The position numbers were made by a program, and so were the translations under genes. From NCBI GenBank assembly GCA_049679965.1, contig JBAUGX010000118.1, positions 9,156 through 73,155 on the forward strand: a stretch of 64,000 bases of DNA. Reading direction: 5' to 3'. The notes beneath the pieces are model-generated. The model saw nothing but the letters and a program-made list of their open reading frames with translations. It was not told where the DNA came from and did not search any database. Positions 27,827-36,172 of this stretch are shown in pieces (the stretch's first letter is position 1; the number at the start of each line of letters is the position of its first letter). This DNA comes from 2-12-FULL-65-11 sp049679965 (GTDB lineage: Bacteria; Acidobacteriota; Vicinamibacteria; Vicinamibacterales; CAVVIG01).

Positions 27827-27858
27827 GACTGCCGACTGCCGACTGCTGACTGCTGACT
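27827..27858. repeat. Heptanucleotide tandem repeat, GACTGCY unit
   Basis: Four exact-length units (GACTGCC, GACTGCC, GACTGCT, GACTGCT) plus GACTCC lie in the divergent intergenic region before the VWA gene. Confidence 0.75.
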
Positions 27859-27955
27859 CCTCCTCACCGTGTCATTCCTGCATCGACCGTGTGGGACTCA
27901 CATGTTTGCGCGCTGTACAATCCCCCTAAATCATTGGTAGCATAGGACCATATAC

Positions 27956-28942
27956 ATGGCAGCTAAATTGCTGTTCCTTCCTCGCGCGATGAGATTCTTC
28001 TGGGCGACCGTGCTCGGAGCAGCCTCCCTCAGTCTCTGGCCAACCGCCGGGACCGGCCAGGAGGCACCGGTGGCAACATTCCGGTCGAGCGTGAACGTCG
28101 TGCAGATATCAGCGGTCGTGCGGGACCGCGCGGGCCGGTTCGTCGAGAACCTGTCGTCTGGCGACTTCGAGATCCTCGATTCAGGTTTGCGGCGGACGAT
28201 AACCGAATTCAGACGCGATCCGGCGGGCGTGAGCGTGGCGCTGTTGTTCGACACGAGCGGGAGCATGGAAGCCCAGTTTGCCCGCGCGCGCGAGGGGGCG
28301 GTTGAGGTGCTGGGCCGGCTCCAATCGGGGCGAGATGAAGTCGGCATCTTCGCCTTCGATACTCGGCTGCGGGAAGTGGCGCCGTTTCGGACCGAGCTCG
28401 GAACGCTGCCCGACGCGTTGTCGTCGATCAAGCCCTTCGGCAAGACATCTCTGTATGACGCGATTGCGCAGACAGCCGAGCGCCTCGACGCGCGCGAGCA
28501 AACCCGTCGCCGCGCCGTCGTCGTCTTCACCGACGGCGACGACAATGCCAGCCGGCTGAGTGCCGGCGAGGCGCAGTCCACGGCCAGCACGATCGACGTG
28601 CCGGTCTACGTCTTCGGGCTGGTGTGGTCGCATGACGTCCCGCCAGCCGAAGTTCCGGCTGCCCGCGGCGATGGTGAGACCACCCCGCCGGCATTCTCGG
28701 GCCGGCTGGGCGATCTAGCGACGGGGACTGGCGGGCGGGTGTTCATCACGAGCACTGCCATCCAGCGCCAGCTGGCGGCACAGTACTTCATCGACGAGGT
28801 GCGGCATCAGTATCTTATTGCGTTCGAGACGAGCGGCAGACCGGGCTGGCATCCGCTCGTGGTCCGCACACCCGGCAAGGACTTGGCGGTTCGTACCCGG
28901 ACTGGTTATTACGCTGGGCAATCTCGCCCGACAAGGGGTTAG
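27956..28942 (+). CDS. Secreted VWA-domain protein, VWFA-related Acidobacterial family
   Basis: A 328-residue protein with a signal sequence (about 11-35, cleavage after AGTGQ), a beta-rich N-terminal region (VNVVQISAVVRDRAGRFVEN) and a von Willebrand A domain with the MIDAS motif LLFDTSGSM and downstream VVVFTDGDDN. It ends with YLIAFE and VRTRTGYYA. This order is characteristic of the VWFA-related Acidobacterial domain family (TIGR03436), a lineage hallmark. The metal-dependent adhesion site suggests extracytoplasmic protein binding; the partner is unknown. It is 11 bases upstream of the OmpA-like lipoprotein gene. Confidence 0.92.
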   Translation: MAAKLLFLPRAMRFFWATVLGAASLSLWPTAGTGQEAPVATFRSSVNVVQISAVVRDRAGRFVENLSSGDFEILDSGLRRTITEFRRDPAGVSVALLFDTSGSMEAQFARAREGAVEVLGRLQSGRDEVGIFAFDTRLREVAPFRTELGTLPDALSSIKPFGKTSLYDAIAQTAERLDAREQTRRRAVVVFTDGDDNASRLSAGEAQSTASTIDVPVYVFGLVWSHDVPPAEVPAARGDGETTPPAFSGRLGDLATGTGGRVFITSTAIQRQLAAQYFIDEVRHQYLIAFETSGRPGWHPLVVRTPGKDLAVRTRTGYYAGQSRPTRG

Positions 28943-28953
28943 GAGGATCCATC

Positions 28954-29652
28954 ATGTGGCGGAAACTATTCGTGGCAGTTCCTCTCGTGGCGTTGGCGAT
29001 CGGTTCGACCGCCTGCGCGTCCAAGGGGTTTGTGAGGACGAGCGTCGGCGATCTCAATAAGGAGCTCAGCACCAAGGTCGACTCGCTCGGCCGATCGATT
29101 GAAGACACCCAGGAGCGCACGAGGGCCAACGAAGGACGTATTACCGAAGTCGATCAGAAGGCCAGCGCGGCTACCCAATCAGCCCAGCAGGCCAATACGG
29201 CGGCGGCTGCGGCGAACTCGACGGCGGTGGCGGCGCGCTCGGCCGCGACCGATGTCAATACCAAGGTCGACGTTCTCGATAAGTCAACCCGTCGCCTGGT
29301 GTACGAAGTGGTGCTGAACTCGGAGAACGGCAACTTCAAGTTCGGTCAGGCGAATCTGCCCGACGAGGTCAAGCAGAAGCTCGACGGAATCGTGCAGCAG
29401 CTCAAACAGGATCAGAAAAACGTGTTCATTGAGATCGAAGGACACACCGACAACGTGGGTCCCAAGGTCGTCAACGAAAAGGTTGGCCTGGAGCGCGCCG
29501 AGGCGGCGAAGCGGTATCTGTACGAACAGTTCCAGATCCCGCTGCACAAGATGAGCGTCATCAGCTTCGCGGACGCGAAGCCCGTGGCGCCGAACACGAC
29601 GAAGGAAGGCCGCGCGCAGAATCGGCGAGTCGTGATCAAAGTACTCGCGTAG
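28954..29652 (+). CDS. OmpA/Pal-like lipoprotein with coiled-coil stalk
   Basis: A 232-residue protein with lipobox LAIGSTAC (Cys21), a long Ala-rich coiled coil (about 30-110, SAATQSAQQANTAAAAANST) and a C-terminal OmpA-like peptidoglycan-binding domain (EIEGHTDNVGP, RAEAAKRYLYEQF, GRAQNRRVVI). It would anchor in a membrane leaflet and bind peptidoglycan across the periplasm. GGAGG lies 8 bases before the ATG. It is cotranscribed with the VWA protein, and a terminator-like hairpin follows. Confidence 0.9.
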   Translation: MWRKLFVAVPLVALAIGSTACASKGFVRTSVGDLNKELSTKVDSLGRSIEDTQERTRANEGRITEVDQKASAATQSAQQANTAAAAANSTAVAARSAATDVNTKVDVLDKSTRRLVYEVVLNSENGNFKFGQANLPDEVKQKLDGIVQQLKQDQKNVFIEIEGHTDNVGPKVVNEKVGLERAEAAKRYLYEQFQIPLHKMSVISFADAKPVAPNTTKEGRAQNRRVVIKVLA

Positions 29653-29658
29653 AAAGTT

Positions 29659-29691
29659 AGAACTAAGAACTAAGAACTAAGAACTAAGAAC
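29659..29691. repeat. Heptanucleotide tandem repeat, AGAACTA unit
   Basis: Four AGAACTA units and a partial fifth, starting six bases after the lipoprotein stop codon. A reverse-complement piece (CTTAGTTCTT, 29764-29773) closes the region on the far side of the terminator-like hairpin. Confidence 0.85.
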
Positions 29692-29707
29692 GACTGGGAA
29701 GGCAAGA

Positions 29708-29750
29708 GGGCGAAGGACGCATTGTCCTTTCGCCCTTTCCTTTTTCCTTT
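29708..29750 (+). terminator. Intrinsic terminator-like hairpin after the VWA/OmpA operon
   Basis: GGGCGAAGGAC and GTCCTTTCGCCC pair over 11 bases with one bulged T around a GCATT loop. They are followed by a T-rich run (CTTTCCTTTTTCCTTTT). The structure is nested inside a larger inverted repeat (AAGGCAA 29699-29705 with TTGCCTT 29757-29763). Confidence 0.65.
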
Positions 29751-29797
29751 TACATTTTGCCTTCTTAGTTCTTCCTTCCCCTGCTAGTCTCTTCGGT

Positions 29798-30181
29798 ATG
29801 GCGATCCGTACCGAGCTCAATCTGCGGCTTCCGAACAATCCCGGCGCGCTCGCTGGCGTCTGCCGCCTGCTGTCCGACGAGCGCGTGGGAATCCTGGCCA
29901 TGTCGGTTGACCCTGCCGGCCACCTGCGTCTCGTCGTCGACAATCACGTCCACGGCGCAGCGACGCTGCGCGAACGGCATCATCAGGTTACTGTGCGCGA
30001 CGTCATCGTGATGACGCTCTCCAACACCCCCGGCTCGCTCGCGCCCGCCCTGCGGCTGGTCGGCGACGCCAACGTCAACGTCGAATATGCGTACGGCGGC
30101 GCGGCCGAAGGCAGCCCCATGGCGACGGTCGTGCTCGGCGTTGACGACGCACAACGGGCCGCGGCGGCGGCGGGCGTGTGA
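29798..30181 (+). CDS. Tandem ACT-domain protein
   Basis: A 127-residue protein with two ACT-like modules: residues 4-60 (LNLRLPNNPGALAGVCRLLS) and 66-125 (VIVMTLSNTPGSLAPALRLV), each showing the N-x-PG-x-L turn that binds amino acids at dimer interfaces. Stand-alone ACT proteins are thought to sense amino acids; no enzyme domain is fused. It lies upstream of a small gene and crcB on the same strand, separated by an AATCTGC heptad array. Confidence 0.8.
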   Translation: MAIRTELNLRLPNNPGALAGVCRLLSDERVGILAMSVDPAGHLRLVVDNHVHGAATLRERHHQVTVRDVIVMTLSNTPGSLAPALRLVGDANVNVEYAYGGAAEGSPMATVVLGVDDAQRAAAAAGV

Positions 30182-30187
30182 TTTCGC

Positions 30188-30208
30188 AATCTGCAATCTG
30201 AAATCTGC
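30188..30208. repeat. Heptanucleotide tandem repeat, AATCTGM unit
   Basis: Three units (AATCTGC, AATCTGA, AATCTGC) lie between the ACT-domain gene and the next small gene, ending just before the AAGG ribosome site. Confidence 0.65.
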
Positions 30209-30214
30209 AAGGTA

Positions 30215-30400
30215 ATGCGTCTCTATGTGGAGCCCATGGATGCCGTCGTGGTCGAAGTCGGCGCGGACGGCCGCGTCCGGCTCGAACACGAGGACTGGTC
30301 GCATCCGACGCTCCAGGAGCGCCGCGCGATTCTCTATGCCGCCAAGAATGAGGTCGAGGCGCTGACCGAACTCATCGAGATACTGCAAAAGGATCGATAA
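30215..30400 (+). CDS. Small acidic protein of unknown function upstream of crcB
   Basis: A 61-residue protein with an N-terminal beta-like half (AVVVEVGADGRVRLEHEDW) and a C-terminal helix (EVEALTELIEILQKD). A possible AAGG ribosome site precedes the ATG. Its stop is one base before the crcB start, suggesting coupling. I recognise no family. Confidence 0.5.
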   Translation: MRLYVEPMDAVVVEVGADGRVRLEHEDWSHPTLQERRAILYAAKNEVEALTELIEILQKDR

Positions 30401-30401
30401 C

Positions 30402-30770
30402 ATGGCATGGATCGCCGTCGCGATCGGCGGGGCCCTCGGATCGGCCGCGCGTCACTTCGTCAACCTCGAGGTCGCACGCGGGACGGGGAACGCGATCCCG
30501 TGGGCGACCCTTGTCGTCAACGTCGTCGGGTGCATCGTTATCGGGGCGCTCGCCGGCCGGACCGCGGGCGGACATCTTCATCTGGCGCCGATCATGCGGA
30601 CGTTTCTCCTTGTCGGCGTCTTGGGCGGATTTACGACGTTCTCCACCTTTGAGCTGGATACCTTCACACTCGGGCATGGCGGAAACCATGTCGCCGCCTT
30701 CTGGAACATCGTCGGACAGGTCGGCCTCGGGCTCGGCGGCGTCTGGCTCGGCTACTACCTGGCCCTGTAA
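30402..30770 (+). CDS. crcB: Fluoride channel CrcB/Fluc
   Basis: A 122-residue membrane protein with four hydrophobic segments and the family signatures GGALGSAARHFVNL, NVVGCIVIGAL (pore Asn) and GGFTTFSTFELDT (phenylalanine-box and Thr-Ser track). It exports fluoride as a dual-topology dimer, and one gene suffices when the protein is homodimeric. I found no fluoride riboswitch upstream; translation is likely coupled to the 61-residue gene (AAGGA site in its last codons). Confidence 0.92.
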   Translation: MAWIAVAIGGALGSAARHFVNLEVARGTGNAIPWATLVVNVVGCIVIGALAGRTAGGHLHLAPIMRTFLLVGVLGGFTTFSTFELDTFTLGHGGNHVAAFWNIVGQVGLGLGGVWLGYYLAL

Positions 30771-30786
30771 GTCCTTTCCATCGAAG

Positions 30787-30868
30787 GGCAACCACGATGC
30801 CACCAAGAGCACGAGGATCATTACTGGTTTCGTGTATCTTCGTGGTCGTCGTGTCTTCGTGGTTGGCG
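30787..30868. repeat. Imperfect palindromic CACGAAG-type repeat
   Basis: The left arm begins GCAACCACGATGCCACC. The right arm, reverse-complemented, begins CCAACCACGAAGACACG. The 80-base region between crcB and the SDR gene is almost entirely this inverted repeat, with heptad-like periodicity in the right arm. Confidence 0.55.
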
Positions 30869-30877
30869 GGTTCCTGA

Positions 30878-31618
30878 ATGGATCTTCAAGACAAAGTCGC
30901 GCTGATCACTGGCGCCAAGCGCATCGGGATGGTCGTGGCCGCTGAGCTGGCCGCGCGCGGTGTGGACGTGGCGCTCGGCTACGCGCGGTCGCGGGCCGAA
31001 GCCGAACAGGGCGCTGCGAAGGTCCGGGGGGCGGGCCGGCGGGCGGCCGTCATTCAAGCCGATCTCTCGCGACCTGAGGGATGCGATGGCCTCGTTTCCG
31101 CCGCAGTCCAGGCGCTCGGGCGGCTCGACATCCTGATCAACATGGCGTCGGTCTTCGCCGAACGGCCGTTTGACGCGCTGACGGTCGCCGACTGGGACGC
31201 CACCATGCATGTCGATCTGCGCGCGGCCTTTCTCTGCGCGCGGAGTGCCGTGCCGCATATGCGCAAGCAGGGCGGCGGCCGGATCATCAACTTCAGCGAT
31301 TGGACGGCAAAGAGCGGCCGCCCGCGTTATCGCGGGTACCTTCCGTACTATGTCGCCAAGAGCGGCGTGATCGCCTTGACCGAAGTACTGGCCCTCGAGC
31401 TCGCGTCAGACGGGATTCTCGTCAACGCCATCGCCCCCGGGCCGATCCTGGCCCCGCCAGGCACGACCGATGACGAGTCTCTGGCGGTGGAGCAGGCAAC
31501 CCCGCTCGGCCGTTGGGGAGGCGAGGTCGAGATCGCGAAAGCCGTCCTGGCGCTCCTCGACGGCGATTTCATCACGGGCGAGACGCTGCGCGTCGATGGC
31601 GGCCGTCACCTGAAGTAG
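30878..31618 (+). CDS. Short-chain dehydrogenase/reductase
   Basis: A 246-residue classical SDR: cofactor motif ALITGAKRIGMVVAAELA (the T-G-A-K-R-I-G form is seen in pteridine-reductase-like and FabG-like members), NMASVF in place of NNAG, and catalytic Ser/Tyr/Lys in INFSDW and YYVAKSGV. NADP(H) preference is plausible from KR after TGA. The substrate is unknown; a dihydropteridine or ketone reductase would both fit. Twenty-one bases separate it from the beta-CASP gene. Confidence 0.85.
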   Translation: MDLQDKVALITGAKRIGMVVAAELAARGVDVALGYARSRAEAEQGAAKVRGAGRRAAVIQADLSRPEGCDGLVSAAVQALGRLDILINMASVFAERPFDALTVADWDATMHVDLRAAFLCARSAVPHMRKQGGGRIINFSDWTAKSGRPRYRGYLPYYVAKSGVIALTEVLALELASDGILVNAIAPGPILAPPGTTDDESLAVEQATPLGRWGGEVEIAKAVLALLDGDFITGETLRVDGGRHLK

Positions 31619-31639
31619 TGAAGGAGTAAGTCTTGTACA

Positions 31640-33016
31640 ATGCGAAATTCGATGGCCTCCCTGACGTTCCTCGGCGCCGCCGGCACCGTCACGGGTTCGA
31701 AGCATCTGCTCGATCTCGGCGACCGCCGGATTCTCGTCGACTGCGGGATGTTTCAGGGTCTCAAGGAACTGCGGCTTCGCAACTGGACTCCGTTTCCGAT
31801 CGATCCGGCGCGCGTTGATGCGGTCATTCTCACGCACGCGCACCTGGATCACTGCGGTCAGTTGCCTCGTCTGGTCGCGCAAGGCTATCGCGGGCGCATC
31901 TTCTGCACGCCGGGCACGCGCGATCTGTGCACCCTCGTACTCCCGGACTCAGCGCGACTTCAGGAAGAGGACGCTCGACAGGCCAACAAGCATGGCTACT
32001 CGAAGCACCATCCGGCCGAGCCTCTCTACACGTCGGTCGATGCCGCGCGTGCGTTGAGCCTGCTGCAGCCGGTTGGCTACAACCGGCCCGTTCCCGTCGT
32101 GCCAGGCGTCGAAGTCGAATTTATCAACGCCGGTCATCTGCTCGGGTCGGCGTACGCGCGCGTGACGGTCGGTCAGCGGACGCTGCTCTTTGGCGGCGAC
32201 CTCGGACGCTACGGCCGGCCCGTGCTGCCCGATCCGGCGCCGGTCGATGCCGCAGATGTGCTGCTCGTCGAGTCCACCTACGGCGATCGCCTCCACGAGC
32301 CGGACGATGACGGCACACGCCTGGCGAAGATCGTGAGCGAGACCATCGCGGGCGGTGGGAAGGTCATCATTCCGTCATTCGCCATCGGCCGCGTCGAGGA
32401 AGTTCTCTACTGGCTGAAGCGGCTCGAAGAAGAACGTCGCATTCCTGTCGTCCCGGTGTACATCGACAGTCCGATGGCCGCCGGCGCTCTGCAGTTCTAC
32501 CTGGGCCGGCTGAATGAGCTCGATCCGGCCGACCTGCGCGCCTTCTGCACCCGCCACCTGGTGAAGGTCGCCTCGGTGGAGGAGTCCAAAGGCCTCACGG
32601 CCTCCAAGACCCCGTCAATCGTGATCGCCGCGAGCGGAATGGCTACCGGAGGCCGCGTGCTCCATCATCTGGAGGCGGCCCTGCCCGATCCGCGCAACAC
32701 CGTGCTGTTTGTCGGCTATCAGGCGGCTGGCACCCGCGGTCGCCACCTGTGCGATGGAGCCAAACAGGTGAAGATGCACGGCCGGATGGTGCCGGTGGCG
32801 GCACGCGTCGAGCGGCTCGACTCGATGTCGGCGCACGCCGATGCGGGCGAGATCATGCGCTGGCTGTCGGGTTTTTCCCGGGCTCCCGCCACGACCTACC
32901 TCGTCCACGGCGAGCCGCCGGGGCTCGAGGGGCTCGCCGCACGCATTCAGTCCGACAAGGGCTGGCCCGTGCACATCGCCAAACATCTTGAAAAAGTGGA
33001 ACTGGACCTGGGATAA
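31640..33016 (+). CDS. Metallo-beta-lactamase/beta-CASP family ribonuclease (CPSF-like)
   Basis: A 458-residue protein: metallo-beta-lactamase core with TLGAAGTVTGS-like start (FLGAAGTVTGSKHLL), zinc motif HAHLDHCGQLP, GHLLGSAYA and GGDLGRYGRP, then a beta-CASP insert and RMM-box (IVIAASGMATGGRVLHHLE, SMSAHADAGEI). These proteins are 5'-3' exo- or endoribonucleases related to CPSF-73 and are widespread in Acidobacteria and other phyla. GGAG lies about 17 bases before ATG 31640; ATG 31652 is an alternative start. Confidence 0.92.
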   Translation: MRNSMASLTFLGAAGTVTGSKHLLDLGDRRILVDCGMFQGLKELRLRNWTPFPIDPARVDAVILTHAHLDHCGQLPRLVAQGYRGRIFCTPGTRDLCTLVLPDSARLQEEDARQANKHGYSKHHPAEPLYTSVDAARALSLLQPVGYNRPVPVVPGVEVEFINAGHLLGSAYARVTVGQRTLLFGGDLGRYGRPVLPDPAPVDAADVLLVESTYGDRLHEPDDDGTRLAKIVSETIAGGGKVIIPSFAIGRVEEVLYWLKRLEEERRIPVVPVYIDSPMAAGALQFYLGRLNELDPADLRAFCTRHLVKVASVEESKGLTASKTPSIVIAASGMATGGRVLHHLEAALPDPRNTVLFVGYQAAGTRGRHLCDGAKQVKMHGRMVPVAARVERLDSMSAHADAGEIMRWLSGFSRAPATTYLVHGEPPGLEGLAARIQSDKGWPVHIAKHLEKVELDLG

Positions 33017-33037
33017 GGCTGCGGTAGAGTACGTGGC

Positions 33038-33055
33038 GTCCGGCTTCAGCCGGAC
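33038..33055. repeat. Palindromic GTCCGGCT-AGCCGGAC element
   Basis: GTCCGGCT-TC-AGCCGGAC is a perfect 8-bp hairpin between the beta-CASP stop and the DPP III start, flanked by GTACGTGGC. It matches one half of the composite element inside the copper ATPase gene at 48886. Confidence 0.7.
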
Positions 33056-33065
33056 CGTGATCTGT

Positions 33066-35099
33066 ATGATGAAAAGGCTTGCCACCGTCATGACCATTGT
33101 CGGAACCGTTGCCTGCGGAAGCGGCGACACCGCGAAGACGACGACCCCAGCGCCCTCGGCGGCACCAGCGGCGGAGCGTACGTATCTGCTCGAGCGCGTC
33201 GACGAAGCCGCGGTGGTGCAGCTCTACGCGGACGGATTCAGCGCCCTGCCACTCAGGGACAAGACGCTCGTGTGGCACCTCTACCAGGCGGCGCTTGCCG
33301 GCCGCGACATCTATTACGACCAGAAGTACGGGCCGAGCCTCGAGATGCGCGACGTACTTGAGGCGATCATTGCGCACCCGCAGGGGATCGAGAAGGCGAC
33401 GCTCGACGAGATCACGCGCTACACCAAGCTCTTCTGGATTAACACCGGCCCCCACAACAATCTCACCGCGAGAAAGTTCGTGCTCCAGTGCACTCCCGAG
33501 GCGTTTGCCGCCGCGGCGCATGCCGCCGATCGGGCAGGCGCGACCCTTGCGCTCAGGAACGGCGAAACGCTCGACCGGCTGCTGGCGCGCCTCCAGCCGG
33601 CGTTCTTCGATCCGGACGTCGATTCAATCGTCACGAACAAGACGCCGCCGGCCGGCAAGGACATCCTGACGGCGAGCTCCAACAACCTGTACGTGGGCCT
33701 GTCGATGAAGGACCTCGACGGGTTCCGTGAGAAGAGCCCCCTCAACTCGCGATTGGTGAAGAGAAACGGCGCGATTGTCGAGGAGGTGTACCGGGTCGGT
33801 GGCCGGTACGGCTCGCAGATCTCGGCCATCATCACGCATCTCCAGGACGCCATCCCGTACGCCACCGAGCCGATGGCGGCCGCGCTTCGCGCGCTCATCA
33901 CGTTCTACCAGTCGGGCGACACGAAGGATCGCGAGGCGTACGACATCGCATGGGTCAGAGACAAAGCCTCGCCCGTGGACACCATCAACGGCTTTGTCGA
34001 GGTCTATCTCGACGCCCGCGGCATCAAGGGCGCCTGGGAAGGGCTCGTCTTTTATGTGAACCCGGAGAAGACGTCCAACATCCAGAAGCTGGCCGCCAAC
34101 GCACAGTGGTTCGAAGACCGGATGCCCTGGGACCAGAAGTACAAGAAAGAGGGCGTGCAGGGCATCACGGCCAATGCCATCGACGTGGTGATCGAGACGG
34201 GCGATTCGGGTCCGGTGACGCCGGTGGGCATCAACCTCCCGAACGATCAGATGGTCCGCGAGCGCTTCGGCAGCAAGTCCGTGCTGCTGTCCAACGTGAG
34301 CGAAGCCTACGACAAGTCCACGCTCCCGGAGTTCCGCACCGAATTCGCGTGGACACCCGACGAAGTGGCGCGCACGTCGACATGGGGTGCGTCTGCCGGC
34401 GAGCTGACGACCAACATGCACGAGGTGATCGGACACGCCTCCGGCAAAATCGCCGAGCGGCTCAACGGCAACCCGCAGGCCGTGCTGAAAGAGCAGTTCT
34501 CGGCGCTCGAGGAGGCGCGCGCGGATCTTGTCGCGCTCTACTTCCTCCCCGATGCGAAGCTTGTCGAGCTCGGTATTCTGGCGAGGGAGGATCAGGACGA
34601 GATCGTGCGGACGGAGTACGAGGCCTACGCGCGCAACGCCCTCGTCCAGCTGCGGCGTATCCGCCAGGGAACGCAGATCGAAGAAGATCACATGCGGAAC
34701 CGACAGATGATCGTGCGCTGGCTGATGGCGAACACCAAGGCCATCGACGTGCCGACCCGAGACGGGAAGACGTACTACGTCATGACCGACGTCAAGGCGT
34801 TTCACGAGGGCGTCGGGCGTCTGCTCGCCGAGGTCCAGCGCATCAAGGGCGAGGGCGACTACGCGGCGGCGAAACAGTTGTTTGAAACCTACGGGGTTCA
34901 CTTCGATGCCAGGCTGCGGGACGAAGTCGTGGCGCGGGTCGAGAGACTGCACCTGCCGTCGTACACCGGCTTCGTCATGCCGAAGCTCGAACCGGTCACG
35001 AACGCCTCGGGCGAGATCACCGACGTGAAGGTGTCGTATCCGCTGGATTTCACCAAGCAGATGCTGGAGTACTCGGCCGCGACCCGCGCCTTCCGGTAA
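33066..35099 (+). CDS. Dipeptidyl peptidase III-like zinc metallopeptidase (family M49), probable lipoprotein
   Basis: A 677-residue protein. The zinc site reads HEVIGHASGKI, the M49 form of HExxGH, with EEARADLVALYF supplying the third ligand. An export signal ends at VGTVAC (Cys17), a weak lipobox, and is followed by a Thr/Ala/Pro linker. DPP III enzymes release dipeptides from the N-terminus of short peptides; most known ones are cytosolic, so the export signal is notable. The frame is open to 32841, but ATG 33066 starts the signal sequence. Confidence 0.88.
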   Translation: MMKRLATVMTIVGTVACGSGDTAKTTTPAPSAAPAAERTYLLERVDEAAVVQLYADGFSALPLRDKTLVWHLYQAALAGRDIYYDQKYGPSLEMRDVLEAIIAHPQGIEKATLDEITRYTKLFWINTGPHNNLTARKFVLQCTPEAFAAAAHAADRAGATLALRNGETLDRLLARLQPAFFDPDVDSIVTNKTPPAGKDILTASSNNLYVGLSMKDLDGFREKSPLNSRLVKRNGAIVEEVYRVGGRYGSQISAIITHLQDAIPYATEPMAAALRALITFYQSGDTKDREAYDIAWVRDKASPVDTINGFVEVYLDARGIKGAWEGLVFYVNPEKTSNIQKLAANAQWFEDRMPWDQKYKKEGVQGITANAIDVVIETGDSGPVTPVGINLPNDQMVRERFGSKSVLLSNVSEAYDKSTLPEFRTEFAWTPDEVARTSTWGASAGELTTNMHEVIGHASGKIAERLNGNPQAVLKEQFSALEEARADLVALYFLPDAKLVELGILAREDQDEIVRTEYEAYARNALVQLRRIRQGTQIEEDHMRNRQMIVRWLMANTKAIDVPTRDGKTYYVMTDVKAFHEGVGRLLAEVQRIKGEGDYAAAKQLFETYGVHFDARLRDEVVARVERLHLPSYTGFVMPKLEPVTNASGEITDVKVSYPLDFTKQMLEYSAATRAFR

Positions 35100-35125
35100 C
35101 GACCAACGACTAACGTCTGACGACC
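35098..35125. repeat. Heptanucleotide tandem repeat, AACGACY unit
   Basis: Four units (AACGACC, AACGACT, AACGTCT, GACGACC) span the convergent junction between the DPP III gene and the methyltransferase gene. They begin at the DPP III stop codon and run into the last codons of the methyltransferase. Confidence 0.7.
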
Positions 35126-36099
35126 AAGAGCGTCCTGATCAATCCGTCCAGCACTGCTGTCGGCGACTGGGGTGCCCGGATGTTCCGCTGCTCCTCGATC
35201 CGCGCGCGGAGCTTCTGGAACGGTCGGACGTACGGATAAAGGCTGAAGAGGTGAGACATCGTCGTGTGGCGGCGGAGAGTCGACGCCACCCGTTCGTAGT
35301 TCCCCGGTATCTCACCCGAGGCGGGAGGGGTCGCGGCGGTCTTCTGAAAAACGACTCTGATGATCCCGCCGTCCGAGGAAGTGAAATCGCTGACGGGCGT
35401 GTAGCCCGCACGCCTGCCCAACATCTGGAGCACCGCCAGATTGAAATGGTACAAATGACCGCGATGGAACTGCGAGTGCGGTTGGTTGTAGACCGCCTCG
35501 ACGTTGGGCACCTCGACGAGCAGCAGGCCCTGTGGCACGAGCCACTCATGGGCGCGCCGCATCAGGTCGAGCGGGCTCTCCAGGTGCTCGAGCGCATGGA
35601 AGATCGTCACGAGATTTTGTGACGCCGGCTCGACGGCGGCATCCTGCCAGAAGCCCTGGGCGACGGAGACGCCGAGCCGCTCGGCGGCGTAGCGCGCGTA
35701 CCCCTCATTGGGCTCGACGCCAGAGGCCGCATAGCCCATCGCCCGCAGGACGTACACTACCTCGCCTCCGCCCGCGCCCACATCAAAGACCCGGAAGCCA
35801 GGCTGGAGGAGGGGTCGAAGATCCAGAAAGCGATAGACGGCGACTCTGCCCGCTCGGAAAATGTGCCGAGGCTTGGGCTGGTAGGTCCGCTTGTAGTCGA
35901 GGCGATAGTCGCGCGCGTAGAACGTCCGCATCTGGTCGGGCGTCGGGCGCGGATCGGTCCAGACCAGCCCGCAGCGGCGGCAGATGACCGAGCGCAGGAA
36001 GCGGCCTTGGCGATCCTTGGAACGGATCGGCTCTGCGTCAGACGATCCGCACAGGTTACAGGGAATGGAACATGATGCAGAATGGGCCGGAGCATGCAT
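35110..36099 (-). CDS. Class I SAM-dependent methyltransferase with N-terminal zinc ribbon
   Basis: A 329-residue protein: four cysteines in CNLCGS and CRRCGLVW form a probable zinc ribbon, followed by the SAM-binding motif FRVFDVGAGGGEVV (about 106-119) and IFHALEHLESP. The architecture is that of type 11/12 methyltransferases often found in sugar and polysaccharide pathways. The zinc ribbon and the YYARDY-like motif fit C- or O-methyltransferases of deoxysugars, but no sugar genes are adjacent. The substrate is unknown. Confidence 0.85.
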   Translation of the reverse strand: MHAPAHSASCSIPCNLCGSSDAEPIRSKDRQGRFLRSVICRRCGLVWTDPRPTPDQMRTFYARDYRLDYKRTYQPKPRHIFRAGRVAVYRFLDLRPLLQPGFRVFDVGAGGGEVVYVLRAMGYAASGVEPNEGYARYAAERLGVSVAQGFWQDAAVEPASQNLVTIFHALEHLESPLDLMRRAHEWLVPQGLLLVEVPNVEAVYNQPHSQFHRGHLYHFNLAVLQMLGRRAGYTPVSDFTSSDGGIIRVVFQKTAATPPASGEIPGNYERVASTLRRHTTMSHLFSLYPYVRPFQKLRARIEEQRNIRAPQSPTAVLDGLIRTLLVVRR

Positions 36100-36172
36100 G
36101 TCGCGAGGAAAGTGTAGTACCTGCGACCCCCCGGGCCAAGGATGAATTGGCCAGGTCGGCTAGGATCGTCCG

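Noticed and set aside
29659..29691. Heptamer arrays as CRISPR repeats
   Set aside because: Units are seven bases and contiguous, with no spacers and no cas genes.
30190..30401. Fluoride riboswitch before crcB
   Set aside because: The space is taken by a small gene and I cannot find the conserved GGxGAUGG core with its pseudoknot partner.
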